Source of the DNA: SZUA-217 sp964194555
Lineage (GTDB): Bacteria > Actinomycetota > Acidimicrobiia > Spongiisociales > ZC4RG35
DNA length: 64,000 nucleotides
NCBI GenBank assembly: GCA_964194555.1
Contig: CAXMMT010000050.1
Coordinates: 1 to 64,000, forward strand
Direction: 5' to 3'
Part shown: piece after piece, positions 18,533 through 26,737 of the stretch
Position numbering within the stretch: position 1 is the stretch's first letter
Layout of the letters: each line of letters opens with the position of its first letter
Program-made: the position numbers and the translations under genes
The notes under the pieces: model-generated
Told to the model about the DNA's origin: nothing
What the model saw: only the letters and a program-made list of their open reading frames with translations
Database searches by the model: none

Positions 18533-18886
18533 ATGGCCAACACTTTCCAGGTCGATGTGGTGTCGCCGGAGGCAACCATCTGGAGTGGGCGGGCAACGAT
18601 CCTGATCGCCCGCACTCCCGAGGGAGAGCTCGGGATCATGGCTGATCACGAGCCGCTGATGGGTGCCTTGGGCGCGGGACCTGTCGAGATCGAAGAAGAG
18701 TCAGGTCAACGGACCACCATTGGGGTTCAGGGCGGATTCATCCAGGTTCTCAAGAATCAGGTGACACTCATCACCGACCGCGCTCAGGTGACCAAGAGTC
18801 ACGGAGACGCAAAAGAGGTTTCCCAGCGACTCGCCGACGAGGCGGAGGCTGTTGAGGAAGCCGAAGTCGAGGACGAAGACGTCTGA
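18533..18886 (+). CDS. atpC: ATP synthase F1 subunit epsilon
   Basis: 117 residues. The N-terminal beta-sandwich (FQVDVVSPEATIWSG, GELGIMADHEPLMGAL) is complete. The C-terminal helical part is short and very acidic (AEAVEEAEVEDEDV), so epsilon inhibition may be altered. Last gene of the operon. Confidence 0.94.
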   Translation: MANTFQVDVVSPEATIWSGRATILIARTPEGELGIMADHEPLMGALGAGPVEIEEESGQRTTIGVQGGFIQVLKNQVTLITDRAQVTKSHGDAKEVSQRLADEAEAVEEAEVEDEDV

Positions 18887-19037
18887 CAAGCCCAAACGTC
18901 TCCAGGAATGGTTCTTCCAGACACTCGCCTGGATCTACCGCGCCCATCTCGGTTTCCTGATGGGGAAACGCTTCTTGATGATCGAGCAGATACCGATGGT
19001 GGCCTTCCGGATCGAGAAATCAGCGACGCATCGCTAG
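18852..19037 (+). CDS. short ORF, possible remnant of a Ddn-like nitroreductase
   Basis: A 61-codon frame from TTG 18852, overlapping atpC. Residues about 17-45 (LQEWFFQTLAWIYRAHLGFL, then MGKRFLMIE) resemble the N-terminus of F420-dependent deazaflavin nitroreductases (IYRxHLGxLxGxRFLxL). In those proteins a conserved GRKSG motif should come next. Here the frame ends soon after; the neighbouring frame reads DGGLPDREISDASLVEAG, faintly like the expected continuation. It may be a decayed gene or an unrelated small protein. Confidence 0.35.
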   Translation: MRKPKSRTKTSDKPKRLQEWFFQTLAWIYRAHLGFLMGKRFLMIEQIPMVAFRIEKSATHR

Positions 19038-19468
19038 TCGAAGCCGGCAGCGAACGAGTCGACGGTCCGTGGCAGCCCACTCCCGAGTGTCTTGGCGATT
19101 ACCGGGAAGAACATTGCTGACAGCATTCCGGCGCTCTCGACATCGAGCGTGACCCAGATACGGGTCCCTTGCCCTTCGTCGGACAAATCCACGCGTATCG
19201 CCCCGCGAATCTCTGAATTGGCGATGTTCAGAGTGATCATCTGCTCCTCTTCGCGGGCGTGAGGGGTCGCTTCGCCGAGATACTTTATGCCGGCGACGAC
19301 GGTCTCGAAGGTGAAGCCCTGGAGTCTGCCGATGTCGTCGATCACCGGATCGATCACGCGGTCAACACCTCCAATGCCCTCCCAGGTCTCCGGTTTGTCC
19401 AATGCTTCCCAAACCTCGGTTCGTGGCGCCCGAGTAACGGCACTGTGGCTGAAGGTCTCTTTAGGCAC
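19034..19468 (-). CDS. SRPBCC (START/polyketide cyclase-like) domain protein
   Basis: 144 residues from GTG 19468. It has the helix-grip pattern of the family: VTRAPRTEVWEALDKPETWEGIGGVDRV at the N-terminus, beta strands, and a long C-terminal helix (LGSGLPRTVDSFAAGFD). It would bind a hydrophobic ligand; which one is unknown. TAGGTT (minus strand, 19475-19480) lies 6 bases before the GTG, a leaderless arrangement. Confidence 0.7.
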   Translation of the reverse strand: MPKETFSHSAVTRAPRTEVWEALDKPETWEGIGGVDRVIDPVIDDIGRLQGFTFETVVAGIKYLGEATPHAREEEQMITLNIANSEIRGAIRVDLSDEGQGTRIWVTLDVESAGMLSAMFFPVIAKTLGSGLPRTVDSFAAGFD

Positions 19469-19477
19469 GGCGGCAAC

Positions 19478-19490
19478 CTAGTGGTCTGTC
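19478..19490 (-). repeat. possible solo end of the palindromic repeat family
   Basis: On the minus strand GACAGACCACTAG is identical to the right terminus of the 51.9 and 63.5 kb repeats, and is followed by GTTG as in the 42.9 kb copy. No further homology is visible, so it could be a remnant or chance. Confidence 0.25.
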
Positions 19491-19541
19491 CCCGGTTGGC
19501 GTCGGTGGGCCGTAACCTGTCCTGCGACCCCCCTTTCAACC

Positions 19542-21140
19542 ATGCTGATCGCACGCGACCTTCGTCTTGATGTTGGCACCCGGACACTCGTCCAGGGTGC
19601 TGCTTTCAGCGTGCAGTCAGGCGACAGAATCGGGTTGGTGGGCCGAAACGGCACGGGGAAGACAACTCTGATGAGGTCCCTCATTGGGGCAATCGAGCCC
19701 ACGGAAGGAACCGTCCTCCGGTCCGGCCAAGTCGGCTACCTCTCCCAAGAGGCGGCACTCCCCGAGCTGGATCACCCGGACGCCACCGCCCTGGAGCGAA
19801 TATTGATGGCCCGCGAGATTGGCGCAGCGCAACGCCGGATCGAGGAGGCGAGGGCCCGCCTGGATGAGCTCGACGGCGAAGAACGGGAAAGGGGTATCGC
19901 CCGGTTCTTCAGACTTCACGATGAGTTCGAGGCAAAAGGCGGGTTCGTAGCTGAGGCCGAAGCCAAGAGGATCGCCTCGAAGATCGGCATCGGGAACGAC
20001 GAGCTCCACCAACCCGTGGCAACGATGTCAGGCGGACAGCGTCGAAGGGTCGAACTGGCGAGGATCCTCTTTTCCGAGACCGACGTCCTGCTCCTCGACG
20101 AGCCGACCAACCACCTCGATCTCGATGCCAAGGCCTGGCTCATCGAGTACTTGATGTCGTACAAGGGCGGAATGCTGGTTGTTTCGCACGATCTGCCACT
20201 TCTGGATGAGGCCATAACCGAGGTGCTCGTATTGGAGCACGGCGAGATCGAACACTACCGCGGCAACTACTCGCACTATCTGGTGGAACGAGTTGCCCGG
20301 CGGGAGCGTAAGCAGAGAGAGCGAAAGCATCAGGATGAGCACATCGCTCGTCTCGAGGAGAACATTCGCCGTTTCAAGGGATCCACCGAGAAGATGGCCA
20401 AGGTTGCCCGGGCCATGGAGACCCGGGTGGACCGGATGAAACGCGAGCTGGTAGAAGTGCAGACGAGCGGCAAGAAGGTCAAGGTCGCCTTTCCCCAACC
20501 GGACCCGTCAGGGAGGGTTCCCCTGGTTGCGACCGGGTTGGCAAAGGCCTTCGGCGACAACCTGGTATTCGTCGACATCGAGTTCGCTGTTGAGCGGGGC
20601 GAGCGGATGCTCCTCATCGGTCTCAACGGTGCTGGAAAAACCACCTTGCTTCGCATCCTGGCAGGAGTGGAGACCTCGGACCTGGGTGAGGTCTCCCTAG
20701 GGCACAAAGCGACACTTGGTTACTACGCACAAGAGCACGAGCAGATCCTCGAGGGCGTGACCGTGTTCGATCACATGAGAGAAGCCGCCCGGTTGCCGGA
20801 CCAGATGCTCAGAACCTTGCTCGGGACCTTCCTCTTGGCCGACAAAGTGGATCAGAACGCGTCAACCCTGTCCGGCGGGGAGAAAACCAAGCTTGCCCTG
20901 GCGATGCTGGTCGCCTCCCGACCGAATGTGCTCTTGCTCGACGAGCCCACAAACAACCTCGACCCACAGGCCAAAGAAGCGCTGCTCGACGCCCTGACGC
21001 TATATGAGGGGACTGTCGTTCTCGTCAGCCACGACACCGATTTCGTCGCTCAACTGGTGCCGGACCGGGCGGTCCTGATGCCGGACGGTGAGATGCGCTT
21101 CTTCGACGAGGACCTGCTCGATCTGGTAGCCCTCGCCTAG
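19542..21140 (+). CDS. ABC-F family ATPase
   Basis: 532 residues, two ABC domains and no membrane segment: the soluble ABC-F layout. Walker A loops are GRNGTGKTTL (about residue 33) and GLNGAGKTTL (about residue 366). The signatures are MSGGQRRRVELA and LSGGEKTKLALA. A charged linker with the ARAMETRVDRMKRE helix separates them. ABC-F proteins act on ribosomes to relieve stalling or confer antibiotic protection. Closest subgroup not determined (Uup/EttA-like). Confidence 0.93.
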   Translation: MLIARDLRLDVGTRTLVQGAAFSVQSGDRIGLVGRNGTGKTTLMRSLIGAIEPTEGTVLRSGQVGYLSQEAALPELDHPDATALERILMAREIGAAQRRIEEARARLDELDGEERERGIARFFRLHDEFEAKGGFVAEAEAKRIASKIGIGNDELHQPVATMSGGQRRRVELARILFSETDVLLLDEPTNHLDLDAKAWLIEYLMSYKGGMLVVSHDLPLLDEAITEVLVLEHGEIEHYRGNYSHYLVERVARRERKQRERKHQDEHIARLEENIRRFKGSTEKMAKVARAMETRVDRMKRELVEVQTSGKKVKVAFPQPDPSGRVPLVATGLAKAFGDNLVFVDIEFAVERGERMLLIGLNGAGKTTLLRILAGVETSDLGEVSLGHKATLGYYAQEHEQILEGVTVFDHMREAARLPDQMLRTLLGTFLLADKVDQNASTLSGGEKTKLALAMLVASRPNVLLLDEPTNNLDPQAKEALLDALTLYEGTVVLVSHDTDFVAQLVPDRAVLMPDGEMRFFDEDLLDLVALA

Positions 21141-22193
21141 TCAGAGACCGTGGTGCGCTGTCGTGTCATGGGCATCAGCGAGACCGTGGGGGTCAATGTG
21201 GATCACCGCGAGCACCGGGAAGGAATATCGGTGGTGCAGAGCGTGCTCGACGTCGAGAGCTATTGCGTGGCCGTCTCTGACCGTCAAATCGGGGTCGACG
21301 CAGACCGAAGCCGTCACCCTCAGCCTGTGTCCCTGCCATCGAACCCGAAGATCGGCAAGGTCTCGGACACCCTCGACCTCTCGAATGGTGGAGTCCACCT
21401 GGCCGACGATCTCGGGCTCGATTCCGTCGAGCATCCGGCGAGACATGCGGCGAGCCGAGCGAGCAAGAAGCCAGAGAATCCCTGCGCCGACAACAAGCCC
21501 CGCCACTGGATCTATCCATGCCGCGCCGAAAGATGCTCCGATTGCTGCCACCACGACTGCCAAAGAGGTCAAAGCGTCCGTGCGGGCGTGTTGACCATCG
21601 GTGACGAGAGCCTCGGATCCGATCGCCCGTCCGACCCTGATCCGATACCGAGCCACAAACTCGTTACCAAGCGCCCCGACAACGCCGGCGACTATCACCC
21701 AGGGGATGTGGTCGATGAGTCGAGGCTCGAACAGTCGGATCAGCGACTCCCGGATCACCAAGATCGCCGAGAGACCTATCGCCGCGACGATCAGCAGACC
21801 GGCGGCGTCTTCCAGCCGGTGAAATCCATAGGTGTAGCGCTTGGTTGGTCGCCGACGACCAACCGAGAATGCGATCCACAATGGAATAGCTGTCAAGGCG
21901 TCGGTGACGTTGTGCAGCGTGTCGGAGAAGAGCGCAACCGATCCACTGAACACGACGATCACCGCTTGAAATACAGCCGTGGCTCCCAACACGAGAAGCG
22001 AGACCTTGGTAGCGCGGATACCTTCGGCGCCAGAGTCCAGGACAAGTTGATGATCGGCTACATGATCGTGGCTCAGCAGATGCCCGAGCCCATGCTGGAG
22101 TCGGTTCTTGCGTGATTTGTCGTCAGCGGACGCCGGCTTGTCGTCGCCGTCACGGAGTGGAGTCACAGGGGTGGATGTTAGGACGGGTGGCAA
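21141..22193 (-). CDS. cation diffusion facilitator (CDF) metal exporter
   Basis: Up to 350 residues from TTG 22193; the true start may be internal. It has six membrane segments. Metal-site motifs are LFSDTLHNVTDAL in helix 2 and DGQHARTDALTS in helix 5, and a cytoplasmic ferredoxin-like C-terminal domain holds the HHRYSF and VIHIDPHG histidines. A His-rich N-terminus (HGLGHLLSHDHVADH) suggests zinc or a similar divalent metal. It is divergent from paaA, with the 20-bp operator between them. Confidence 0.88.
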   Translation of the reverse strand: MPPVLTSTPVTPLRDGDDKPASADDKSRKNRLQHGLGHLLSHDHVADHQLVLDSGAEGIRATKVSLLVLGATAVFQAVIVVFSGSVALFSDTLHNVTDALTAIPLWIAFSVGRRRPTKRYTYGFHRLEDAAGLLIVAAIGLSAILVIRESLIRLFEPRLIDHIPWVIVAGVVGALGNEFVARYRIRVGRAIGSEALVTDGQHARTDALTSLAVVVAAIGASFGAAWIDPVAGLVVGAGILWLLARSARRMSRRMLDGIEPEIVGQVDSTIREVEGVRDLADLRVRWQGHRLRVTASVCVDPDLTVRDGHAIALDVEHALHHRYSFPVLAVIHIDPHGLADAHDTTAHHGL

Positions 22194-22206
22194 CGAGGGA
22201 CTTCGT

Positions 22207-22226
22207 GCAAACGAACGTTCGTTTGC
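22207..22226. promoter_or_regulatory. perfect 20-bp operator at paaA promoter
   Basis: GCAAACGAACGTTCGTTTGC is a perfect inverted repeat. It contains two overlapping matches to CNAACGNNCGTTNG, the PaaR motif I recall from Thermus. It sits directly upstream of the TACTAT -10 (22228-22233), filling the -35/-10 spacer, as expected for a TetR repressor site. The regulator is probably the TetR gene ending the cluster. Confidence 0.75.
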
Positions 22227-22239
22227 CTACTATGGGGTG

Positions 22240-23169
22240 ATGTCACCCGAAGAGCGGTTTCAGGAGATTATCGACGCCGAGGACAAGATCGAGCCCCCGG
22301 ATTGGATGCCAGACGCCTACCGAAACACCCTCATCCGCCAGATCGCACAGCATGCCCACTCGGAGGTGATTGGCATGCAACCAGAGAGCAACTGGATCAC
22401 CCGGGCCCCGACACTCCATCGCAAAGCGATTCTCATCGCCAAGGTCCAGGACGAGGCCGGTCACGGGCTCTACCTCTACGCCGCAGCCGAGACCCTCGGA
22501 GTCAGACGTGACGAGATGCAGGAGCTCCTTCATCGGGGCAAGCACAAGTACTCGTCGATCTTCAATTACCCGACACTCAGCTGGGCTGACATGGGGACGA
22601 TCGGTTGGCTGGTCGACGGCGCCGCCATCACCAACCAGGTGATGCTCACCCGCGGTTCCTATGGTCCCTACGCGAGAGCCATGGTGCGGATATGCAAGGA
22701 GGAGTCCTTCCATCAGCGTCAGGGATATGAGCTCTTGATCAGACTCTGTCAGGGCTCATCCAGCCAGAAAGCGATGGCCCAGGACTCCGTCAACCGCTGG
22801 TGGTGGCCGGCGCTGATGATGTTCGGGCCCCACGACAGCGACTCGACCCACACCGAGCAGTCGATGAAGTGGAAGATCAAGAGGGTTTCCAACGATGACC
22901 TTCGTCAGCAGTTCGTCGACATGACGGTTCCCCAGGCCGACTATCTCGGTCTGGAGATACCGGACCCCGACCTCAGCTGGAACGAGGAACGGGGTCACCA
23001 CGACTTCGGTGAGATCGATTGGGAGGAGTTCTGGCGTGTCGTCAAGGGGAACGGCCCGATGAATCGTGAGCGTGTTGCCCACAAGGTCAAGGCGTGGGAT
23101 GACGGAGCGTGGGTACGCGAAGCGGCGATGGCATACGCGGACAAGAAACTGTCCAGCTCGGCGGCTTAG
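22240..23169 (+). CDS. paaA: 1,2-phenylacetyl-CoA epoxidase subunit PaaA
   Basis: Catalytic di-iron subunit that epoxidises the ring of phenylacetyl-CoA. 309 residues from ATG 22240. Ferritin-like iron ligands are visible as E72 and H75 in KVQDEAGHG and in ICKEESFHQR, with SEVIGMQPES upstream. The ATG lies 6 bases after TACTAT with no ribosome-binding site, so the message is probably leaderless. The frame is open further upstream, but that part overlaps the operator. Confidence 0.96.
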   Translation: MSPEERFQEIIDAEDKIEPPDWMPDAYRNTLIRQIAQHAHSEVIGMQPESNWITRAPTLHRKAILIAKVQDEAGHGLYLYAAAETLGVRRDEMQELLHRGKHKYSSIFNYPTLSWADMGTIGWLVDGAAITNQVMLTRGSYGPYARAMVRICKEESFHQRQGYELLIRLCQGSSSQKAMAQDSVNRWWWPALMMFGPHDSDSTHTEQSMKWKIKRVSNDDLRQQFVDMTVPQADYLGLEIPDPDLSWNEERGHHDFGEIDWEEFWRVVKGNGPMNRERVAHKVKAWDDGAWVREAAMAYADKKLSSSAA

Positions 23170-23181
23170 GAGGATCGACTG

Positions 23182-23526
23182 ATGAGTTACGACGTTCCCG
23201 TTGCCCCGGGGGAGAAGGCGGAGATAGAAGAGACCACAGAGCTGAGTGGGGAGAGCTGGCCAATGTGGGAGGTGTTTGTAAGGGCGCGTCGCGGCATATC
23301 CCACGTCCACATCGGCAGTCTCCATGCGGCCGATGCCGAGACGGCGCTGGAAAGTGCCCGTGATGTGTACACCCGACGCGGCGAGGGTGTGAGCGTGTGG
23401 GTCGTCCCCAGCACCGAGGTCCATGCCTTCGAGCCGGAAGCAGCGGCCGACTATGTCGAGGCCAACGAAAAGGTCTACCGCCTGGCCACGACCTATGAGA
23501 TTCCTGAAGAAGTTGGACAGATGTGA
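23182..23526 (+). CDS. paaB: phenylacetyl-CoA epoxidase subunit PaaB
   Basis: 114 residues with the PaaB core WPMWEVFVRARRGISHVHIGS and VSVWVVPSTEVHAF. PaaB is needed for assembly or activity of the PaaAC complex. AGGAGG precedes ATG 23182, and its stop overlaps paaC (GTGA). Confidence 0.95.
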   Translation: MSYDVPVAPGEKAEIEETTELSGESWPMWEVFVRARRGISHVHIGSLHAADAETALESARDVYTRRGEGVSVWVVPSTEVHAFEPEAAADYVEANEKVYRLATTYEIPEEVGQM

Positions 23527-24233
23527 CTATCACAGCGGTCACTTCGCTTCTGGCTCACGCCGACGACAACATGGTGCTCGCTCAGCGACTTGGCGAGCTG
23601 ATCTCCAACGCGCCGGAGTTGGAGATAGATATCGCGCTGGGTAACACGGCCCTCGACCACCTCGGTGTGGCAAGGGCGCTGTACACCCACGTCGGCAACA
23701 CCGAGGGGATGGGAAGATCCGAGGACGAGCTCGCAATGTTCAGAACCGAGCGGGAATACACCAACCTTCTGCTTGTGGAGCAGCCAAACGGCGACTTCGC
23801 CCAAACCATGGTGCGTCAGCTCTTCTTCGACGCTTATCAGATGGAACTCTGGAGAGACCTTTCGACTTCCAGCGACACGACTCTGGCCGGCATCGCCGCC
23901 AGGGCGCTCAAGGAGGCCACCTACCACATGCGATTCTCGTCAGGATGGGTCACCCGTCTTGGCGACGGTACCGAGGAGTCCCACCGTCGCGCCCAGGATG
24001 GAGTCGACGCCCTTTGGCAATACACATCGGAGATGTTTGAGGATGAGGCGGAGCAGTATCGCCCGGCCTGGACCACCACGATCGAGTCCGTCCTGATCGA
24101 GGCCTGCCTCGAGCCTGGGGCCGACCCCTATCAAAGAACGGGTGGCCGGAGTGGTTTTCACACCGAGCACCTCGGCTTTCTGCTCGCCGAGATGCAGTGG
24201 ATGCAGCGGAGCTACCCGGATCTGAAATGGTGA
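23523..24233 (+). CDS. paaC: phenylacetyl-CoA epoxidase structural subunit PaaC
   Basis: 236 residues, ferritin-like but without iron ligands in known family members. The typical DDNMVLAQRLGE and LALGN-like IALGNTALDHLG motifs are near the N-terminus. It pairs with PaaA. GTG 23523 overlaps the paaB stop, and the gene overlaps paaD. Confidence 0.95.
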   Translation: MTITAVTSLLAHADDNMVLAQRLGELISNAPELEIDIALGNTALDHLGVARALYTHVGNTEGMGRSEDELAMFRTEREYTNLLLVEQPNGDFAQTMVRQLFFDAYQMELWRDLSTSSDTTLAGIAARALKEATYHMRFSSGWVTRLGDGTEESHRRAQDGVDALWQYTSEMFEDEAEQYRPAWTTTIESVLIEACLEPGADPYQRTGGRSGFHTEHLGFLLAEMQWMQRSYPDLKW

Positions 24234-24694
24234 CGGCAACCACGATCGGCATCGTCACCGCCCGGAAGGTGGCCGCGTCGGTGGTTGATCCTGAGATTCC
24301 GGTTCTGACGATTGACGATCTGGGGATTCTCAGGTCGGTCGTGGTAGACGAGGGTCGTGTGATCGTGACCATCACCCCGACCTACTCGGGTTGCCCGGCG
24401 ATGGGCCAGATGGAGGACGACATCGTCACTGCATTCGAAAGGATCGGAGTTGAGGGTGTCGAGGTCGTAACCGTTCACTTTCCGGCATGGTCCACCGACT
24501 GGATCAGTGAGGATGGTCAGCGCAAGCTGAGGCAATTCGGTATCGCACCGGCGGTCTCCGAACAAGACCTGACGTGCCCGCGGTGTGACGCCTCCAAGCC
24601 GACAATGATCGCCCGTTTCGGTTCTACTGCATGTAAGGCCCTGATGGTGTGTTCGTCCTGTGGTGAGCCCTTCGATTACTTCAAACCGTTCTGA
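24227..24694 (+). CDS. paaD: phenylacetyl-CoA epoxidase accessory protein PaaD
   Basis: 155 residues from ATG 24227, which overlaps the paaC end. An N-terminal DUF59/MIP18 domain (DPEIPVLTIDDLGI, TPTYSGCPAM) is followed by a zinc ribbon with CPRC and CSSCGEPFDYFKPF. It is thought to help mature the iron-sulfur or di-iron centres of PaaE/PaaA. A further ATG at 24197 lies inside paaC and is less likely. Confidence 0.95.
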   Translation: MVTATTIGIVTARKVAASVVDPEIPVLTIDDLGILRSVVVDEGRVIVTITPTYSGCPAMGQMEDDIVTAFERIGVEGVEVVTVHFPAWSTDWISEDGQRKLRQFGIAPAVSEQDLTCPRCDASKPTMIARFGSTACKALMVCSSCGEPFDYFKPF

Positions 24695-25767
24695 TGGGTG
24701 ATCTCGAGTTTCATCGGTTGCGTGTCACCGAGGTGAGCCCCCTCACCGACGACTCCGTGACAGTCAGCCTCGATGTTCCCGACGAGTTATCCGAGACGTT
24801 CGCCTACCTGCCTGGACAGCACGTAACCGTGCGGGCCTTCATCGATGGCGAGGATGTTCGCAGGTCGTATTCGATCTGTGCAAACGCCAACTCGGGAAAG
24901 TTGCGTGTTGGTGTCAAGCGGCTTTCCGGAGGAGCGTTCAGCACCTACGCGACTTCTGATCTCGAGGCCGGCAACATGCTCGACGTTATGGCTCCCGTGG
25001 GTGAGTTCACCATCGAGATCGATCCGGCCAGCCCTCGTCGGGCTGTGGCCATTGCGTCTGGCTCCGGCATCACACCTGTGATGTCGCTGATCGCGACCTC
25101 CCTGGAGAGTGAGCCACTGTCAAGCTGGACGCTGCTGTTTGGCAACCGGACAGCAAACAGCATCATGTTCCTCGAGGAATTGGAGGGGCTGAAGGACCGC
25201 TACAAGAGTCGATTCCAACTCTTCCACCTGCTCAGCAGGGAGGGTTCCGACGTGCCCCTTCTCTCCGGTCGGATTGACGAGGAGAAGATGCTGACGATTC
25301 ATGATCGGCTGTTGGGTGGCGCCCCGGTAGATGGCTGGTACCTGTGTGGTCCTTACGAGATGGTGATGATGGCGAAGGAGGCCCTCCAACACCTTGGCGT
25401 CTCCCAAGATCGCATTCATGAAGAGCTGTTCTTCGCCGGTCCTGTCGACCCCACGAAGTTGCCCCCAGAGCCACCACCCGGACAGGGGGCCATCGAACTG
25501 ACGGTGATCCTCGACGGGCGGGCCGTGGACACCCGAATGTCTTCCGAGACATCAATACTCGATGCGGCGCTTCGGGTACGCCCCGAGCTGCCCTTCTCCT
25601 GCAAGGGCGGGATGTGCGCAACATGCAAGGGGAGGATCGAGGATGGCAAAGTGACGATGACCAAGAACTACGCCTTGATCGATGAAGAGGTGGAGGCCGG
25701 ATATGTGCTCACCTGTCAGTCGCACCCGGTGTCTGACCGGGTTGTGGTTCGTTACGACCACCGCTAG
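24694..25767 (+). CDS. paaE: phenylacetyl-CoA epoxidase reductase PaaE
   Basis: 357 residues. The N-terminal half is a ferredoxin-reductase module: RRSYSICA binds FAD, and GSGITPVMSL and CGPYEMV bind NADPH. The C-terminal half is a plant-type 2Fe-2S ferredoxin with cysteines in CKGGMCATC and LTCQSHP. It passes electrons from NADPH to PaaA. It shares one base with paaD. Confidence 0.96.
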   Translation: MGDLEFHRLRVTEVSPLTDDSVTVSLDVPDELSETFAYLPGQHVTVRAFIDGEDVRRSYSICANANSGKLRVGVKRLSGGAFSTYATSDLEAGNMLDVMAPVGEFTIEIDPASPRRAVAIASGSGITPVMSLIATSLESEPLSSWTLLFGNRTANSIMFLEELEGLKDRYKSRFQLFHLLSREGSDVPLLSGRIDEEKMLTIHDRLLGGAPVDGWYLCGPYEMVMMAKEALQHLGVSQDRIHEELFFAGPVDPTKLPPEPPPGQGAIELTVILDGRAVDTRMSSETSILDAALRVRPELPFSCKGGMCATCKGRIEDGKVTMTKNYALIDEEVEAGYVLTCQSHPVSDRVVVRYDHR

Positions 25768-26358
25768 GTGTTTGGGCTCCCAGTGATCTCGGTCCGCAAT
25801 ACCCGGTCGGACGTGATTCACGCGGCAGGTCGTCTGTTCGCCGAGCGCGGTTATCACGGCACCTCGATGCGGGACCTCGGCAAGGAACTCGGGTTGCTCG
25901 GCTCCTCGCTCTACTCCCATGTCGAATCCAAGCAGGATCTTCTGGTCGAGGTGGTCGAAGAGGGGGCACGGCTCTTCGAAGCGGCGGCTGAGCAAGCCAG
26001 AGCGACACCGGGGACCGCTCGCGATCGGCTGGCCGCTCTTGTGGCCGGGCATGTCAAGGTGGTTCTCGACAATGTCAATGTCGCCCGAACATTCCTCAAC
26101 GAGGCTCGCATGCTCGATACCGAGCATCGTGAGCGAATAGTCGAGGCCAGGGATCATTACGAAGGGGTGTTCCGGTTGGTTTTGGCCGATGGGGCGGGTG
26201 ATGGGTCGTTTCGTTCCGACATCGATCCCAAGACGAGCTCGATCTACATACTCTCGGTGCTCAACGCACTGGAGCGCTGGTATGACCCGGCTGGGCCACT
26301 GGGCCGGGAGGAACTGATTGCCGACCTGACCACCTTCCTCATTGCCGGGATTGGGTGA
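25768..26358 (+). CDS. TetR family regulator, probable PaaR
   Basis: 196 residues from GTG 25768, which follows the paaE stop directly. The HTH is at about residues 14-60: VIHAAGRLFAERGYHGTSMRD and LGLLGSSLYSHVESKQDLL. The ligand domain is full length. As the last gene of paaABCDE, and with a perfect palindrome at the paaA promoter, it most likely represses the cluster and responds to phenylacetyl-CoA. The ligand is inferred from PaaR homologues. Confidence 0.85.
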   Translation: MFGLPVISVRNTRSDVIHAAGRLFAERGYHGTSMRDLGKELGLLGSSLYSHVESKQDLLVEVVEEGARLFEAAAEQARATPGTARDRLAALVAGHVKVVLDNVNVARTFLNEARMLDTEHRERIVEARDHYEGVFRLVLADGAGDGSFRSDIDPKTSSIYILSVLNALERWYDPAGPLGREELIADLTTFLIAGIG

Positions 26359-26425
26359 CGTCCACCCCCTTTCTATCCGGTGTTAGTGGACTGGTAGGGT
26401 TCAGCCACATTCGAACAGGAGACTC

Positions 26426-26692
26426 ATGGTTGGAAGACCCGGAATGAGAAGAACCGCTCGTCGCACATCACGGCGCACATCACGCCGGGTGAGTCGGCGA
26501 CAATCGGGAACGCAGGAAGCTGCCGCACCGCCACCCGAGCAGGCACCGCCGCCCCCTCCTCCCGAGCCGGTCGCTCCCCTTCCCCAGGAGGAGGACAAGT
26601 ACGCCAAGCTCAAGGAGGCCAAGGAGCTTCTCGACGCAGGCGTCCTCACCGAGGAAGAGTTCGCCGCCGAGAAGGCCAAGATCCTCGGCTGA
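26426..26692 (+). CDS. SHOCT-domain small protein
   Basis: 88 residues. An Arg-rich N-terminus (TARRTSRRTSRRVSRR) is followed by a Pro/Ala linker and a C-terminal SHOCT motif (KLKEAKELLDAGVLTEEEF, then AAEKAKILG). The basic part may bind nucleic acid or the membrane. Function unknown. CAGGAGAC precedes the ATG. Confidence 0.75.
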   Translation: MVGRPGMRRTARRTSRRTSRRVSRRQSGTQEAAAPPPEQAPPPPPPEPVAPLPQEEDKYAKLKEAKELLDAGVLTEEEFAAEKAKILG

Positions 26693-26737
26693 CGACCGAG
26701 AGCCCGTCGCGCCCACCGCAGCGATCGAGGGTGAAGC

